Positions 21,114-34,000 of a stretch of DNA of 64,000 bases are shown here, piece after piece. Both the position numbers and the translations under genes were made by a program. Every line of letters starts with the position of its first letter. Position 1 is the first letter of the stretch. Under the pieces are notes generated by a model. That model was not told where the DNA came from and ran no database searches. It saw only the letters and a program-made list of their open reading frames with translations. Source of the stretch: Lineus longissimus (lineage: Eukaryota > Nemertea > Pilidiophora > Heteronemertea > Lineidae); the NCBI RefSeq assembly GCF_910592395.1, contig NC_088308.1, forward strand, positions 21,653,501 through 21,717,500, written 5' to 3'.

Positions 21114-22429
21114 AGTTGATTGATAAAGAAGTTAAGTCACCAATGAAATAATCTTCATACTGAGTGCTATTAACTTTGCTCTATTTCCACAAGTTCAAGT
21201 TATCAAATTTTCATTCTAATGCGCTTATTCATGTCCTTCCGTCCCATGTAGGCGTATATGCCTCCGAGTTTCTTGCCGAGAGAGATTAACATTTCATTGT
21301 TTTCATGCCTTAACGTATTCGGCGATAAAACACACCATTAGTTTGTTTAACATTATGTAAGACGGTTTATTTTTAATTCCATTGAATCCAGTATTAGCCC
21401 GGCCAAATTTGGCAACGGATTTGACTTAAAATTTCTTTTAAATCTTTTCATATTTCACTGTCCACCGAGTTTGACAAGCCACGACTGGTCCTTTTTCTTA
21501 AGGTCATTATTTGCAAAAGCAGCATTAAATATGTACTCTGTTTTAATATTTATCAAAGCACAAGCCTTCCTTGAACATGAACTTTGACAATATTTTCATA
21601 CTCAATACCGACTGCTAGATATTTCGATCATGGTTGCGTCATTTTGTTCCGGGCTTTGGTCAAGCAAGCTCCAAGGTCAACAGAATTTTCTTCAAGACAC
21701 TTGGGCACGGAAAAAGCTTTTAGACCTTATCTGGTCAGCCGAAATACATTTGTTTGTAACAGTATTTTTCAATCTATAAAAAAATTTCCATACAAAATTT
21801 CAGTGCTAACCTATTAGTCAAAATTACCAATAGAAAACACTGATTAGCTTCTGCATTAACAGTTGCGAAATACATTCCAAAAAAGAGATACCTATTTAGC
21901 TAATACATTATCATTACTTATACTGTATGCTCACTTTTGACATCGGTCGGGTTTGGTTCGAGCCCAAGGTCTACTACTCAAGTAGGAAATCATGCTTTTG
22001 TTGACACAACAACCATTTTTTTAAAACTGTCCATGAGCATGTTGTATCTTTCCCACGGAAAGCAATCCTTGTTTATCATTTCGGACGACAGGGTGTGTTT
22101 CATAAAATGTCAAGAGGTAGAGTAGAGTTTGTTGTTGATCGGAGTTGTCATCAACTTCTTTTAATTTGATAAAGAAACATCGGTTTTCATGTATCATAAT
22201 GATGTACTTCGACTCACCCTCATTATCAAACGCAACAAAAATGTGCCTTCAATCTGCTTCAACTTTTGCTATTGGGACACCGTGTTGGTAACTTGATTTC
22301 TCACCCTCCGTTAATACATGTACCCTGTAAGTGACATTGTTAATATTTGAATGTGCCTCTGTTGTGTACACCATGCAAACAAACTTCCAAATAAAAAGAC
22401 AACAAAATTAAATCAGTTTTTATTTGTAT
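21114..22429. other. Segment between the 71-bp arrays, no gene seen
   Basis: AT-rich DNA with short open frames (for example 21584-21817) lacking recognisable features. Because it lies between two arrays of the same 71-bp unit it may be part of a composite repeat, but no terminal repeats delimiting such an element were identified. Confidence 0.4.
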
Positions 22430-22830
22430 TTTTATACTTTCTCAGTTTCTCACGGAGGATCCTTGACCTTCTCAGCGTACGACAGCAGTTCAAAGCAATT
22501 TAGTCCAGCCGGTTTATGAAGTCGACTGTTGACACCAGTTCCCTCTTGGTCCTCCAGAATTTAGCAGTGCGAAAGTCTAGTTCCGCTGGGCAGCAGAGAG
22601 GGTGCAGTCTTGCAGGATCTGGATGGGAGTCTGTTCCCGGTGTCTCCACATGGGCACGCTGCATGGTGTATACGCTATCCCAATACGATTGACTGTTTGT
22701 TGGTCCCTGTACTTATATAGACCAAGTGCACCAATGTTAAATGGAATACCCCCCCCCCCCCCCTCGTAGATTGCATGCTGATGGACTTGGTTCATTCCCA
22801 ATCGAAACACAAAGGTTTTCAATCTCAACT
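22430..22830 (-). mobile_element. Degraded 3' end of a non-LTR (LINE-type) retrotransposon
   Basis: On the minus strand, a frame from 22828 contains FRLGMNQVHQHAIYE and, after a G tract (C15 on the plus strand at 22749-22763), REQTPIQILQDCTLSAAQR. This resembles the C-terminal end of many LINE reverse-transcriptase ORFs, with a 'TGHNRLN..H' block and then 'C..E.T..HIL.DCPL...R'. After a stop the next frame continues KFWRTKRELVSTVDFINRLD and stops at about 22500, matching the usual W/FI.TGL-type ending. An A/T-rich tail with AATAAA follows near 22415-22425. The frame shift, internal stop and missing 5' part show a dead, 5'-truncated copy. The clade is not assignable by eye. Confidence 0.6.
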
Positions 22831-23398
22831 CAGTGAAACAGGTTTTGTGGTGCTAAGTGAAATGGAATCAAAACTGAAGATGACACTCATGTAGAAGATT
22901 TTCTTGGCCCTGTCGTTCAAAAGCACAAAATTTACGTTATTCTCATGGTCAGGTTTTATCACATGGAAATATCCTTGAAGACGTCATCTCTTTTTAATTA
23001 AGTTTCCATGTTAAGACTAACGACTCACGTTGAAGCCAACATGGTTTTGAACAACCAACCCTGTTGACGTCATTCCAGTTAGACGTGATAGACTAATAGT
23101 TGTATGAAAGTTTTCCATTTTTGTTTGGCGCCAGACACTGTGTTAATTTTCGTTGGCTATCTGATAAAACAGAACAAGACATGTTTGAAATTGTTGTCCA
23201 AAAAGTCACCATTTCCAAACATGAACTGGTCTCTAACTTGTTAACTCGGGATCATTCCTTAATCACCGTAAAGTGGGCCTACGATCGGAAAACAATTCCG
23301 AAAATAACCGTCGAAAATGTGCCTCTGTGGGGAACCCGCAGTGACAAGAATGCCGTCGAGAAAGTGGGGCGACAGTTATAGTTATTTTGCACCCCTAC
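22831..23398. other. Spacer between LINE remnant and array B
   Basis: No gene recognised. The open frame at 23100-23381 (93 aa) shows no known domain and lies in repeat-rich DNA. Confidence 0.4.
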
Positions 23399-23897
23399 CA
23401 AAAACTGACTGACTGTCTTGGATGCATCTCAAAAATTCCGAATGCAGAAGAAGAAGACATAGCTGACAGCATTTTCCGTCCGAGTAATGAACAGTTAATG
23501 ATGTTCTTGACATGCACAAGATATCGGTCATAGCTGACAGCATTTTCCGTCCGAGTGATGAACAGTTAATGATGTTTTTAAACATGCACAAGATATCGGT
23601 CAAAGCTGACAGCATTTTCCGTCTGAGTGATGAACAGTTAATGATGTTTTTGACATGCACAAGATATCGGTCATAGCTGACAGCATTTTCCATCCGAGTG
23701 ATGAACAGTTGATGATGTTCTTGACATGCACAAGATATCGGTCAAAGCTGACACAGCACGCATTCCCCGTACCCTGACCACAAATCTTTGGCATGTCTTG
23801 GGCTGTGGTGGAACTCTCAATGACAACCGACTTCAGTTATCAAAAACTGACTGACTGTCTTGCACGCATCTCAAAAATTCCGAACAAAAGAAAAAGA
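23399..23897. repeat. 71-bp tandem repeat, array B, bracketed by ~44-bp direct repeats
   Basis: The array at about 23457-23753 has AGCTGACA blocks at 23461, 23532, 23604 and 23675 and a final AGCTGAC at 23746 (spacing 71, 72, 71, 71). It uses the same unit and orientation as the array at 20842-21113. A direct repeat, AAAAACTGACTGACTGTCTT continuing to CATCTCAAAAATTCCGAA, flanks it at 23399-23442 and 23841-23884. Such an arrangement of core tandem repeats inside unique ends resembles nonautonomous elements reported from molluscs and other invertebrates, but the class is an inference. Confidence 0.88.
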
Positions 23898-26800
23898 AGG
23901 GGCAATAGCGTTCATGGGATGGGGTGGGGATGTTTTAGAGGTTCAAAACATATTAAGAACTAAAACTTAAGAAATAGCATAACATTATTCCGTTGATTAC
24001 GGGCAAACGGTCGAATGTTGTTCAATCTTTGATCAATCGATCGAACATGCCTGGCGTTAAAATATTTTCACTTGGTTAACCGTTTGGTGAACAAACAGGA
24101 CAAGGGGTTACATGAACTTGACGCATGGGGACACAGGTGCGGCGTGTTGAGGCCTATGTATGCGAGGGAGGCATTTTGTCTAGGAGTCGGCCCCGGGGAG
24201 TCGGCAGGGTCTAAACGAATCTATCAAAGACCAAGAAAAACATACCTTATCAAGAAAAAGGTTAGAGGATATACATGCATGGTAGATTGTGAGATAGAGC
24301 TCGATATTGACCAACTTTCGTTTCAACTATGTCGACATGGCCACTGTACATGCATCCTGATATTCAGGTTTTTCATACTCGCTTTTATCGAGAGGCGGAG
24401 TATATTTAAAACAACTGGTGCCAGGATGCTGTGCATGTTGATATAGCAGAATGACTTTATATCTCTCACCAATGTAGGCTATAATCTTATGACCTTTGAC
24501 GTCAAAGAGGAGTTAGTTTAAATAGACACGGCAATCTATCTGTCTATTTGTTTGGTGGTTTGAATAGTTTGGCAGACGACATTGAGCGGTCACAACTTGT
24601 CTGCAAAAATTGACAAATAAGCTCAAAATTCAGGAGAAGAAAAGAATATTTTGAATGAAATTTACTCAGAATAGGGGCAATGTGCCGTACACAAAGTGTG
24701 GATATCGTAAATATTTGATGGCATGAACTCAAGAAGCGCTGAATGGCTTCTAGTTATTGTCCATTGGTGAATTGAGGTCTGAACCTGTTTTAGTTAGGTC
24801 TTTACAAAATGGCCTACCATACTACACGTATAATACATTTCGCCATCCCGATAGTCTTTCCTTCCTTCGTATCAGGTAACAGGACGAGGCCAGTCCACTG
24901 CCTCTGGAGTGTACAGGATGCCCACTGACCATTATTTTTGCACTACACTTGAAATAATGTGAACAATAATACACTTTCGTTTAATAAATCATTCTTTTAT
25001 TTACAATCAACAGACATGTGCACACCTTGTAATTGTTACAACTGTTGTAAAATAAAGATTTAAAAAATGTTTGTTGAAACTTCTTTTGAAATTTTGCTGC
25101 CACCCAACAGGCTGAACAATGTCATCTCATCATTTCGTCAAACAAATTTCATGTGCATCAGGTACGGATCCAAGGTGGTGGGGCCCCTATTCCATTAAAA
25201 ATCTTTGAAATTGACCATACAACTTTGGAACACACCAGGAATTTTGACGAGAAATGCAATGCATGCCCCACCCCCTTTTTTTCCGGCTACTGGATCCACC
25301 CCTGTGCATGTATGTAGACGTTTTGAGGCCACTCTAATATCTGAACAACATAATGAGGCACAGAAGAAGCACTGTCCTTTTCAACCTGTCCTTCTCAATT
25401 GTTCATAATTGGCAAATTTCCTTCTATCACAACATGGATACAGCATTAACTTCTTTGATCTAAGTGGACACTGCAAACTAGCATCTCCATCCCAATGAGG
25501 ACTGCACATGATAATGATGGCTATTAGAAATTGCTACTCAGTGACAACGAGACATCATTACTCATAAACAGACAGTCTGAACCTACTTATTTCGATATTT
25601 TAATAGCCCTTGGAAAATATTCTTCAAGCCTGACTGATGGTAAGTTTTTTACATAGATCACCTTTGTGACTGCCTTTTCATTAGCTATTAGCCTTTTATT
25701 GGACCCTGGTCAGCAGTGGCCTAAACACAGAACACAAATCAATGGGAAAGAGTGAACTCGGGTTGGTCATCTAGTGTTCCCATAGACAGTCTTTTCGAAG
25801 TTAACCTTGTCGAGAGCTGGTGTGTACTTTTTCGAACTGTCCTGACATCAACAAAAGCATTTTAGATCTGAAAAGACGAAATGTTAAGGAAAGATAAGTT
25901 CACTGACTACATTGGCAATAAGATTTGTTCACAATCGAAGAAAAAGAAGAAACATATTAGGTGATCTGCCAAAAATACAGTAAGGATTATGATCAGAAGA
26001 CATCCATCATGATACAGGAGAGAGCTGTCAAAGACATCGCAGTACATGCTACAGAAATCTTCCCACTGTGAATATTCCTACTTGTTGCATGTACCAGCGT
26101 GCAAACCCATAACTTCTCACAAAGAGGACTTCCATGATGCTATTGATGTTGTCTACAAACCGCACATATGACATACAAGTGCATCGATCATCATCAGTGT
26201 GACAGCTAAAGGAAACAATATTGCACGATATGCAATGGCGCAGAAAGGAAACGTGGGGAGAAACCTATAGCAACTGTATGCATTGACTAGGTTTTTATTG
26301 AACTTGGAAGGATGTTGAAGGCAATGTACGATCGATACTCCAGTGGCATATTTTATTAATGAAAGGACATCTTTGGAATGTACTTTGTCTTGATATGCAA
26401 TCACATAAACCCAGAAAAGTTTGAGTGGCTTTAATCTTCGTCTATAATGCTTCGGAATTAGTATTTTTTCATGTAAAGAGAAAATTGCAAAGATAAATGT
26501 TTGCGAAAATGAAAATCAAACTATACAAATTTGTCAAATTGCAAAAAAAACAAGTTGGAAAATACATGCAACACGCTTGGCTAGCAAACCAAAGAAGACA
26601 TCCTTGGTTGGGCTCTATAGTCTAGTGGACTGAGTTCGGTCAAACGTCACGAATAGTCGGAAGTCCAAGCCTGTTTTACGTCATTATATTACAGTACTTT
26701 TAAAACGTTTTCATAACAATCAGAACCACACAATGTTAATTGATATTTTACACATCTATGCTTTTTTCGGAATTGGCTAGAGAAGGTTTTAAATTACCAA

Positions 26801-29800
26801 TATCGGGCTAATGAAAAATGTAGGTTCTTTCTCCCTTAGGAAATCTAAGGGACAGGTCTATGATTGTACCTATGCAACTTCCGAAATGAAGCCGATTCAT
26901 ATGGTTGGCCAGAAATTCCATCAGCGGCATAGACAACATGTTACTGGCACAGAAGCCTTGGGACATGTAACAACATTCTTTTTTTTATCGATATTTTAAA
27001 ATGTGATTCATCATTTTAGATCAGCATAAAGCTCAGAGTCCAGGAAAGCACCCAAGCATTCCCCAACTACAGCACTCCACTAAATTGGATGTAAACACTA
27101 GTACATGTACTAACATCACTTGTCCGGGTCGGTTCACCAAAGGAATTAAACCACCCTACCTAACAACTGTTTATTTTGTTGTGTGGGTGTGATCAGGTGA
27201 GTTTTATCATTGCATGACACATTTCAAAGGGTTAAAAGATAAATTTCTCATCAAAATACGCCAACACAACACGCTGTATTTCTGTATATCGAATCATCAA
27301 ATACATTATTCATATCAACAATAAGTCCTCCATGCATGACCGGTGAAGAGAAAACCTTTTTCTCCTCATGAATAAGCCACATACATTGTATATACCTCAA
27401 GCTGAGAATTATTTCCTTTAACATGTTTCAATACTATCATTCAATAGGGAATCCATCGATGGTATAAGAAGTATGTATAATTCACTATTATACCTTCGAT
27501 ATCAGTTCTTGGTGTGAATATAGGGTAATTGATTAATTTTGGGAGTGGTTTCACCAAAGTGGATGGTAGTGCTCAATTAACTGTTCCCTTCATCTTTTCC
27601 CACTGCTCTAATCATGTAATTTGCTGCAGCTAATTATTGCAATTACTTGCTGCAGAATATGCACTGTGAGCTGTCGCTGGTAGAGTCTCCCTCAGTGTTC
27701 GCTCTGCACTTGGAGCTGTTGTTCTCCACAAAACATCAACCAACCAGAATTGTAATGCTGAATTTGCATTAAAAGCTTTTGTGCATCTTTAATTTCTGAA
27801 TCAGGCAAAAAGGTTCACCCTCAAATGAAAGGCCACCTGCATGTGGGGTCCTTCACATTCCAACAAGGGAGAGGCAATCATTATTAATTTTGCATTTGAG
27901 TTTGGCACTTATTCAACTGAAACAAAATAAATAATAAATGCATATAGACATGCAATATCTTGATAGAGGAGGGAATGACTGCACATATTTACATAAATCC
28001 AATAAGTAATTAACTACTTGTTGCTTGTCTGTAATCAACAACTTACATATAAGTTGGCCTTGGTCCAAATTAATGGTCGACTTCGGAAGGCAAGAAACAA
28101 ATGCAACCTGTACACGCACTGGTGGCTGTTCACTGTTCTGAAGTCTCTGCGTTGGCTCTTATTTGGTTTAGATGGGTGTCACTATGGTTGGGTGCCAATT
28201 GGGGTTATCAACCTAGTGATTCTATCCAAAGCAACTCATAAAGGTCTGTAGCTTGCCCAGGACAAAGCTACAGGGCCAGGTTCTTAGATTATAACTTGTC
28301 ACGCACAATTCTGGTTCTCCATCATAGAGCCCATTGGCATTACCTGAGGTTATAGAGTCATTGCTATGGAGAGTGTAATCACCCAGTTGGAAAAGAGATA
28401 GAAAAAACTTGCTCTGTTGCCTAGAGATGTTTGCAATGAAGGCAAACATCCGTGACCATTGAAACAGAGGCAAATTCAGGACATTTATTGATGTTCAGGT
28501 ATAATGGAAATGCAATGACATGACTACGTGTAGAAGAAACGACTTTGTGTTAAACTGAGCAGAAATTCCTTAGGTTGTAACAACCATTTTAAAAATCTTG
28601 AGATAATGATATCGGGGTTGTGGTGAGAACTAGCCTTGGCACTGACAAAGTCTTCTACTACGATTTGGCGACACCGTGATGCCATTGAGGTAAAACAAGT
28701 CAATGCAGTGGTGGCTTATTTGAGACACCATGTATTCTTGGGTGCCAGGAGAAACCGTTAAATGAAAATTTAAATTCAAAATGTGCTACAGAATTATGAA
28801 ACGACAGGTCCTGACTAGCATAATCAGGCGCATTATCAAGCAAACAATCCGCTAATAGCATTGAATGTTACATTCTCACAGCCTGAAAGCCACTTTAGCT
28901 AATTCTAGTTTTAATCCCTGGGAGGTGTTCAAGAATTTTCAACGGAATATAATGTGCGCTGTGATAATATTTCACCATATTGGGGGGAGATTTGTAATAA
29001 CATGGCCTTGGGGCATGATATGGGGCATTTAGACTGAGTAAGGACTTCCTAGTTCAAATTTTATTATTGTAGCCCTTTGATGCCCAGTGTGGGGAAGCTG
29101 CTCACATACAAATGTCAATGACTCTTTTTTGACAAAGACGAACCAGAGCCCCAAAAAAACAAATGCTGACACTAAGAACGTGTCAGAAGGCCAACTCCTT
29201 TACACCCAACACATATTCACGCCAACTGTCTTTGATATATTACCTTATTTCATGAAAACACTAATGAGTTTCTCACCACAAACCCATTATTTAAAAAAAA
29301 CCATCACCTACTTCAAATAGGTTTTTGGTCTGCACTCAGTAACCACACTGACGCGTTTACAAACCAAATTGACTTTCTTAAAATGACGAATTTAATGCCA
29401 TTGTGCGACTGTCAATATTAGTAAATGTGATGTAATGGTAAGTAGGTTTAATGCCTATAATGATTACACTTGGGGCTTAGAGAAATTTTAATTTGTAGTC
29501 TCAAGTAATCTCAATGTCTCATGTGAATAATACTTTGTCCCGACAAGGGAAATTATTAGCATTATTCAAACTGCAGGATGTCATTTTCATAGTGATTCAA
29601 CTGGACGTTTAATAAGATATTATTGAACTAGAGCATTCTGGACTTTTACTCTACAATTCAGTATTGAAACCAGGCCTTCATTGATGGTCATTCCGTACAA
29701 CAATAGCTTCCCAGGGTTCGATCGAATGACAACTGACATCCTACATTCAAAACTGAAAAGTAAGGTTATGAATAGAACAAGTGACGATATACTGACTATA

Positions 29801-31001
29801 CGGCTGATCGGAGCTTTTCAATTCAATTGACATTCAACCTGTGTAGAACGTAGCAGATATCAGTTAAGTGAATTCACTAAGATATTTCACAAACATGAGT
29901 GAACATGCCTTAGAGACCATAAGTTATTTTGGTGACCATAAGTCATTTTCACGGAATATGAATGTTTTCAGTGAATGAAAATGATCGCTTTCCCGCCCAG
30001 GCCAGCCCAGTCCCTTATATAGAATGATAGCCTTGAACCCGTGCCGATCCGGGTTTAAATGTAACAAATAACAAAAAAATCATCCTAGAGTCAGTCTTTT
30101 GTCACTGACAGGCAGTTGTATTTTCTACTGAGATCTTACCAGAAACACCAAGTTCCTCAGATCTCAAAGCTAACCTCATAAATTATGGTGTAACATAAAC
30201 ATTTTCCATATCATTCAATCACAGTGCATAATATTCACAAAAAGATTATTCTCCACATCAATTTCTACAATGAATAGAAGACTGCCTGATTTTTACAATT
30301 CTCTCTCTGAAAATATCATAGGTGAAGCAATTGGAACTGAGGTAAAATTGGACAATTTGGACAGTGCATCATCATACATAAGCAGAATTATAGTTGTGTG
30401 TTTTACACATCAGAAGAAAGCTCTGTCAAGGCATGCTTTCAATGAATAGAAGTGATTCACACCAACGACGGGTTCTCTTACTGTCTTTAACAGCTTCTGG
30501 ACTGGGTGTGGAAAACATTGTGACTAATTGCCATGCGTAAACTTGTTTCCATATAGAGCTGTTGATATTGAAACCTTTTATGTTGTCCTACAAATAATAT
30601 ATCAATCACATAATTTGCAGTTTAATCACGGGCGTCTCCCATGGCTTAAGAATGTATTTCAATTCAGAGGTCATCATGCATATCACACATAACACCTCCA
30701 ACACTAGATCAAACATGCGTATAACAGTACATTGCTTCACTACCTTTAGTTCAAACCTACTGTAAAGAGGGCAGTCAAATCATCCCCATTGCTTTGCAAT
30801 ATTTACCCACGTCCCTATAGCATGATTGTAAACACTGACCACTCAACCATGACCACAATAACAGTATGGCTCCACTGCTAACTCCATCTATACTCAAAGC
30901 CACTAACTAATGACCAGGTGTTGGCAATTTTGCCTTCTTTTACATTTACCACCCGAGAAGATGTACCTTATCATATTCTCCATCTAATAGAGATTCGACT
31001 C
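23898..31001. other. Intergenic DNA between repeat array B and WBP11
   Basis: No coding exon recognised on either strand in about 7 kb. The longest open frame, 24072-24446 (124 aa), has no domain and an unremarkable start. A 14-bp palindrome with a CRE core, CTTTGACGTCAAAG, is centred near 24500. The part adjoining 31002 should hold the WBP11 3' UTR; a minus-strand ATTAAA at 30621-30626 is one possible poly(A) signal. Confidence 0.45.
25160..25310. repeat. Possible short fold-back element with GGATCCA ends
   Basis: The left end reads TACGGATCCAAGGTGGTGGG and the right end carries CCCCACCCCC and TGGATCCACCCC, so the two ends are imperfect inverted repeats about 150 bases apart. Small elements with GGATCCA-plus-G-rich ends are common in invertebrates. 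The call rests on short imperfect ends. Confidence 0.3.
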
Positions 31002-34000
31002 CTATATAAGACCTTCCATTTCTTTCATAAACATATCATACACATCGTCCTTGGTCTGTGTCTGAACGGCCGGAGCTGGCTTAGCAGTGGGTTTAGCTTC
31101 CTCTTCTTTTCCTACAACAAGAAGTTTGAAAGTTTTTAAAACGACGACGTCAACATTTTCAGCCAAATTTTCCAATTTTTGAGTATTCCAGTGATTTCTA
31201 CCAACATCCAAAATGTACTCCAAATACATCTCTTCTTAGAGAATCTCGGTCAAATAATGACTTTTTTCATTTGTATCGGTTATATTGCTCGCTTCTTAAC
31301 CGTACTTACTCGGAATTGTTTTAACCACAACTTTCTGTTTCGCATCCTTGACTGATCGCTTCACTCGCAACGAAGTTGGCAGAAACTTTGTGACGTCACC
31401 AACCAAATTCTTAATTTGCGGTTTAGCCTCAATAGTAGCAGTGCTCTTTTTCTCATCTTCTTGTGACTTGAGTGGTGGTTTCATGATGCTTGGAGGGGCG
31501 CTTAGCACATTCGGATTCATACCGAGGGGACCCGAGGCCATGGGCATTCCAGGTGGAGGCATGCCCGGAGGTATACCGGGCGGTGGTCTGATCATCCTTG
31601 GTGGAGGCATACCTAAAAAGATAAAACCCATTTAGATTGTTTTCTCATCAACTGGTATTCAACAGTTACATGGCCGACTATTTTCCCTTCTAGTGCTGCC
31701 AATAGGCCATTTAAACAAGAATGAAGAACTGTAATCATTTTAATGTACAACCCGTGGGTTGAGATGTAATGATATCATACACATTGTTGGAATCCCCTGA
31801 CAGACTCAGAAGGTATCAACTCTGGCTTGTTGCCAAGGCATTCCAGTTGCAAACCTTGTCTATGGAGCTCCATTATCAACCTAAAGCACTTACCAGGAGG
31901 TCCCGGCGGCATCCTTGGAGGAGGACCTCTAACATTTGGTGGCAGACCCGGAGGTGGGCCAGGTGGCATACCAGGTGGTCGACCAGGAGGAGGACCAGGT
32001 GGCAACATCCTTGGAGGTGCACCAGGGGGACCACCCCGCATTGGTGGTGGCCTGAACATTAGTGGTGGTGCTCCTGGTGGTGGACCTGAAGAAATGGAAA
32101 CAAAGCAAGTCTGTAAGCTTTAATATTAGCCTGACTGACTCAGGTACAAATATTTGGTGAAATTGGCCAAGTCACCATACTTTATACAGATTTCTACTCC
32201 CGGTACAAATCATCAATATCACACACAAATTTCTGGCCGACCACCAGTTTTACTTCATATTGAGATCTCGGAGTATACTCTAGTCTTGATTATTTGCAGT
32301 TGCAGGCACCGGCAACGAATCAACGCGTGAAAGTAGCTGGATGATAGACCACTGCCTTGAAATCTTAGTGAAATTTGACCGCAAACTGAAGAGAAGCATT
32401 CAGAAATACTTACCAGGGGGTACGCCTGGTGGTGGACCTGGGTGTGCACCAGAGGCTGCAACGTGCCCTGGTCCTTCATGCCCCAACTGTCCAGCCATTG
32501 ATGTCGCTATCGAGGTACGGGGCGTCAGCGAAAAGGAGATAGGTTGCACCCCTGGAGGCCCGTCACCAAGTCTGCTGAGATCTGGCTTTACCGGTGCAGG
32601 AGGAACCTCCTCATCTTCAGATTCTGTTACAGTTTCCGAGTCGGACGTTTCTGTCTCATACTGCAAGAAAATCAAGGCATACTTTTAAAAGAGATATTCT
32701 AGAGCGTAACACTGCTACCAGAGAAAGAATTGTAAGTCTGGGGAGCCCATTTAAGAAAACAACCTAGCATTCTGTTTTTCAGTTTAATGTAAGGTAACTT
32801 TTTCTCTTGTTGGCCCACTCATGACTCAGCGTCAATGTTACCCAGTTTGTCTCTCTGAATGTTGAGTTCTGGCTTGACTTCACAAAGCAAAGGATGCCGG
32901 TTTTCATTGCATTTCTTTTGTACAAGAGTGTAATTAATGGTTTAATATTGCTAGTTTACCTGCCAAATCAACTGAAATATCCCTTGTAAAGAGAACCCTG
33001 TGCAACCTCCTCTCAACATAAATGTCTACCCCAAAACAAACTAATTTTCTTACTTCTTCTGACTCCGAACTTGATTCTTCTTTCTCCTCCTCCTTGGGTG
33101 GCTCCTCTGCCGGTGTATCAGGGATTTCCTGTCCGGCCAACTTTAACATCTTGATCTGAAGAGCAGTGGGTGCACCCCGAGCCTTTGGCAAGTATTTTCT
33201 GATCAAAGCGTCCTGATCTTCCACTTCCTCTTCAGGTTCTTTTGGTGGTTTAATCTTCTTTCTCCTTCTCACTGAAAAGAAACATTCAAAAGAAACGTAT
33301 GAGATTTTAGACGTGATGCATTTAGGTACTCTTGGCAAACATTCGCCCACACTCCACTGTTAGGGCACAAACAGCTTGTCACCTCAATATGTGTCCAACA
33401 CCCACACCCTGCGTTGATAAGCGGCTGAAGTAGTCATACTTACAAACTTTTACTCTTATCTTTCTGTGTCTTCGTACTTTGATACGTCGGTAAAGAGGCG
33501 CAGGGGCAAGTTCAGGCTCTGCAGTGACCATCGGGGTTTCCTCATCAAGTGGGGTATTGTGTACTGTAACAATAACAAGAAGAAATAAATATGGTACGAC
33601 TCAACCAAAATACCCCGGGTGACAATAGATATGTCACTGATTAGAATGCCTTTTCGATAGGAAAGAAAGCCTCTGCATCAGGCCTATATTCACCAACTCA
33701 TTCCTTCAACTTGACATTTCGATGTCAACTGTTGCATCACAGTGGGTAGCCATTTTGAGAAAGTGAAAGGATTTCAGAAATTGCAAAATATTTTTAAACA
33801 TTACCTATTGGAGAATGCCTTGCATCGTGCTCCATCTCAGTTTCACTGTCACTGAGCTCTGGCGGTGTCCCAGGGGGAGGGCCAGGTGGCTTGAGTCGTC
33901 TTGGTTTTCTTGTACCACTAAAACAAAGGTAGATAAAAGCTAAATATTTGGCATACATATATTTCACCTAAAGTGTATATTACTAGCTATACTTGGACAC

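Noticed and set aside
24072-24446. 124-aa plus-strand open frame
   Set aside because: No domain, no splice-linked extension and ordinary intergenic composition; length is within chance for 64 kb.
31348-32123. Glycine-rich plus-strand frames
   Set aside because: They are antisense readings of the proline-rich WBP11 exons (CCN codons read as GGN).
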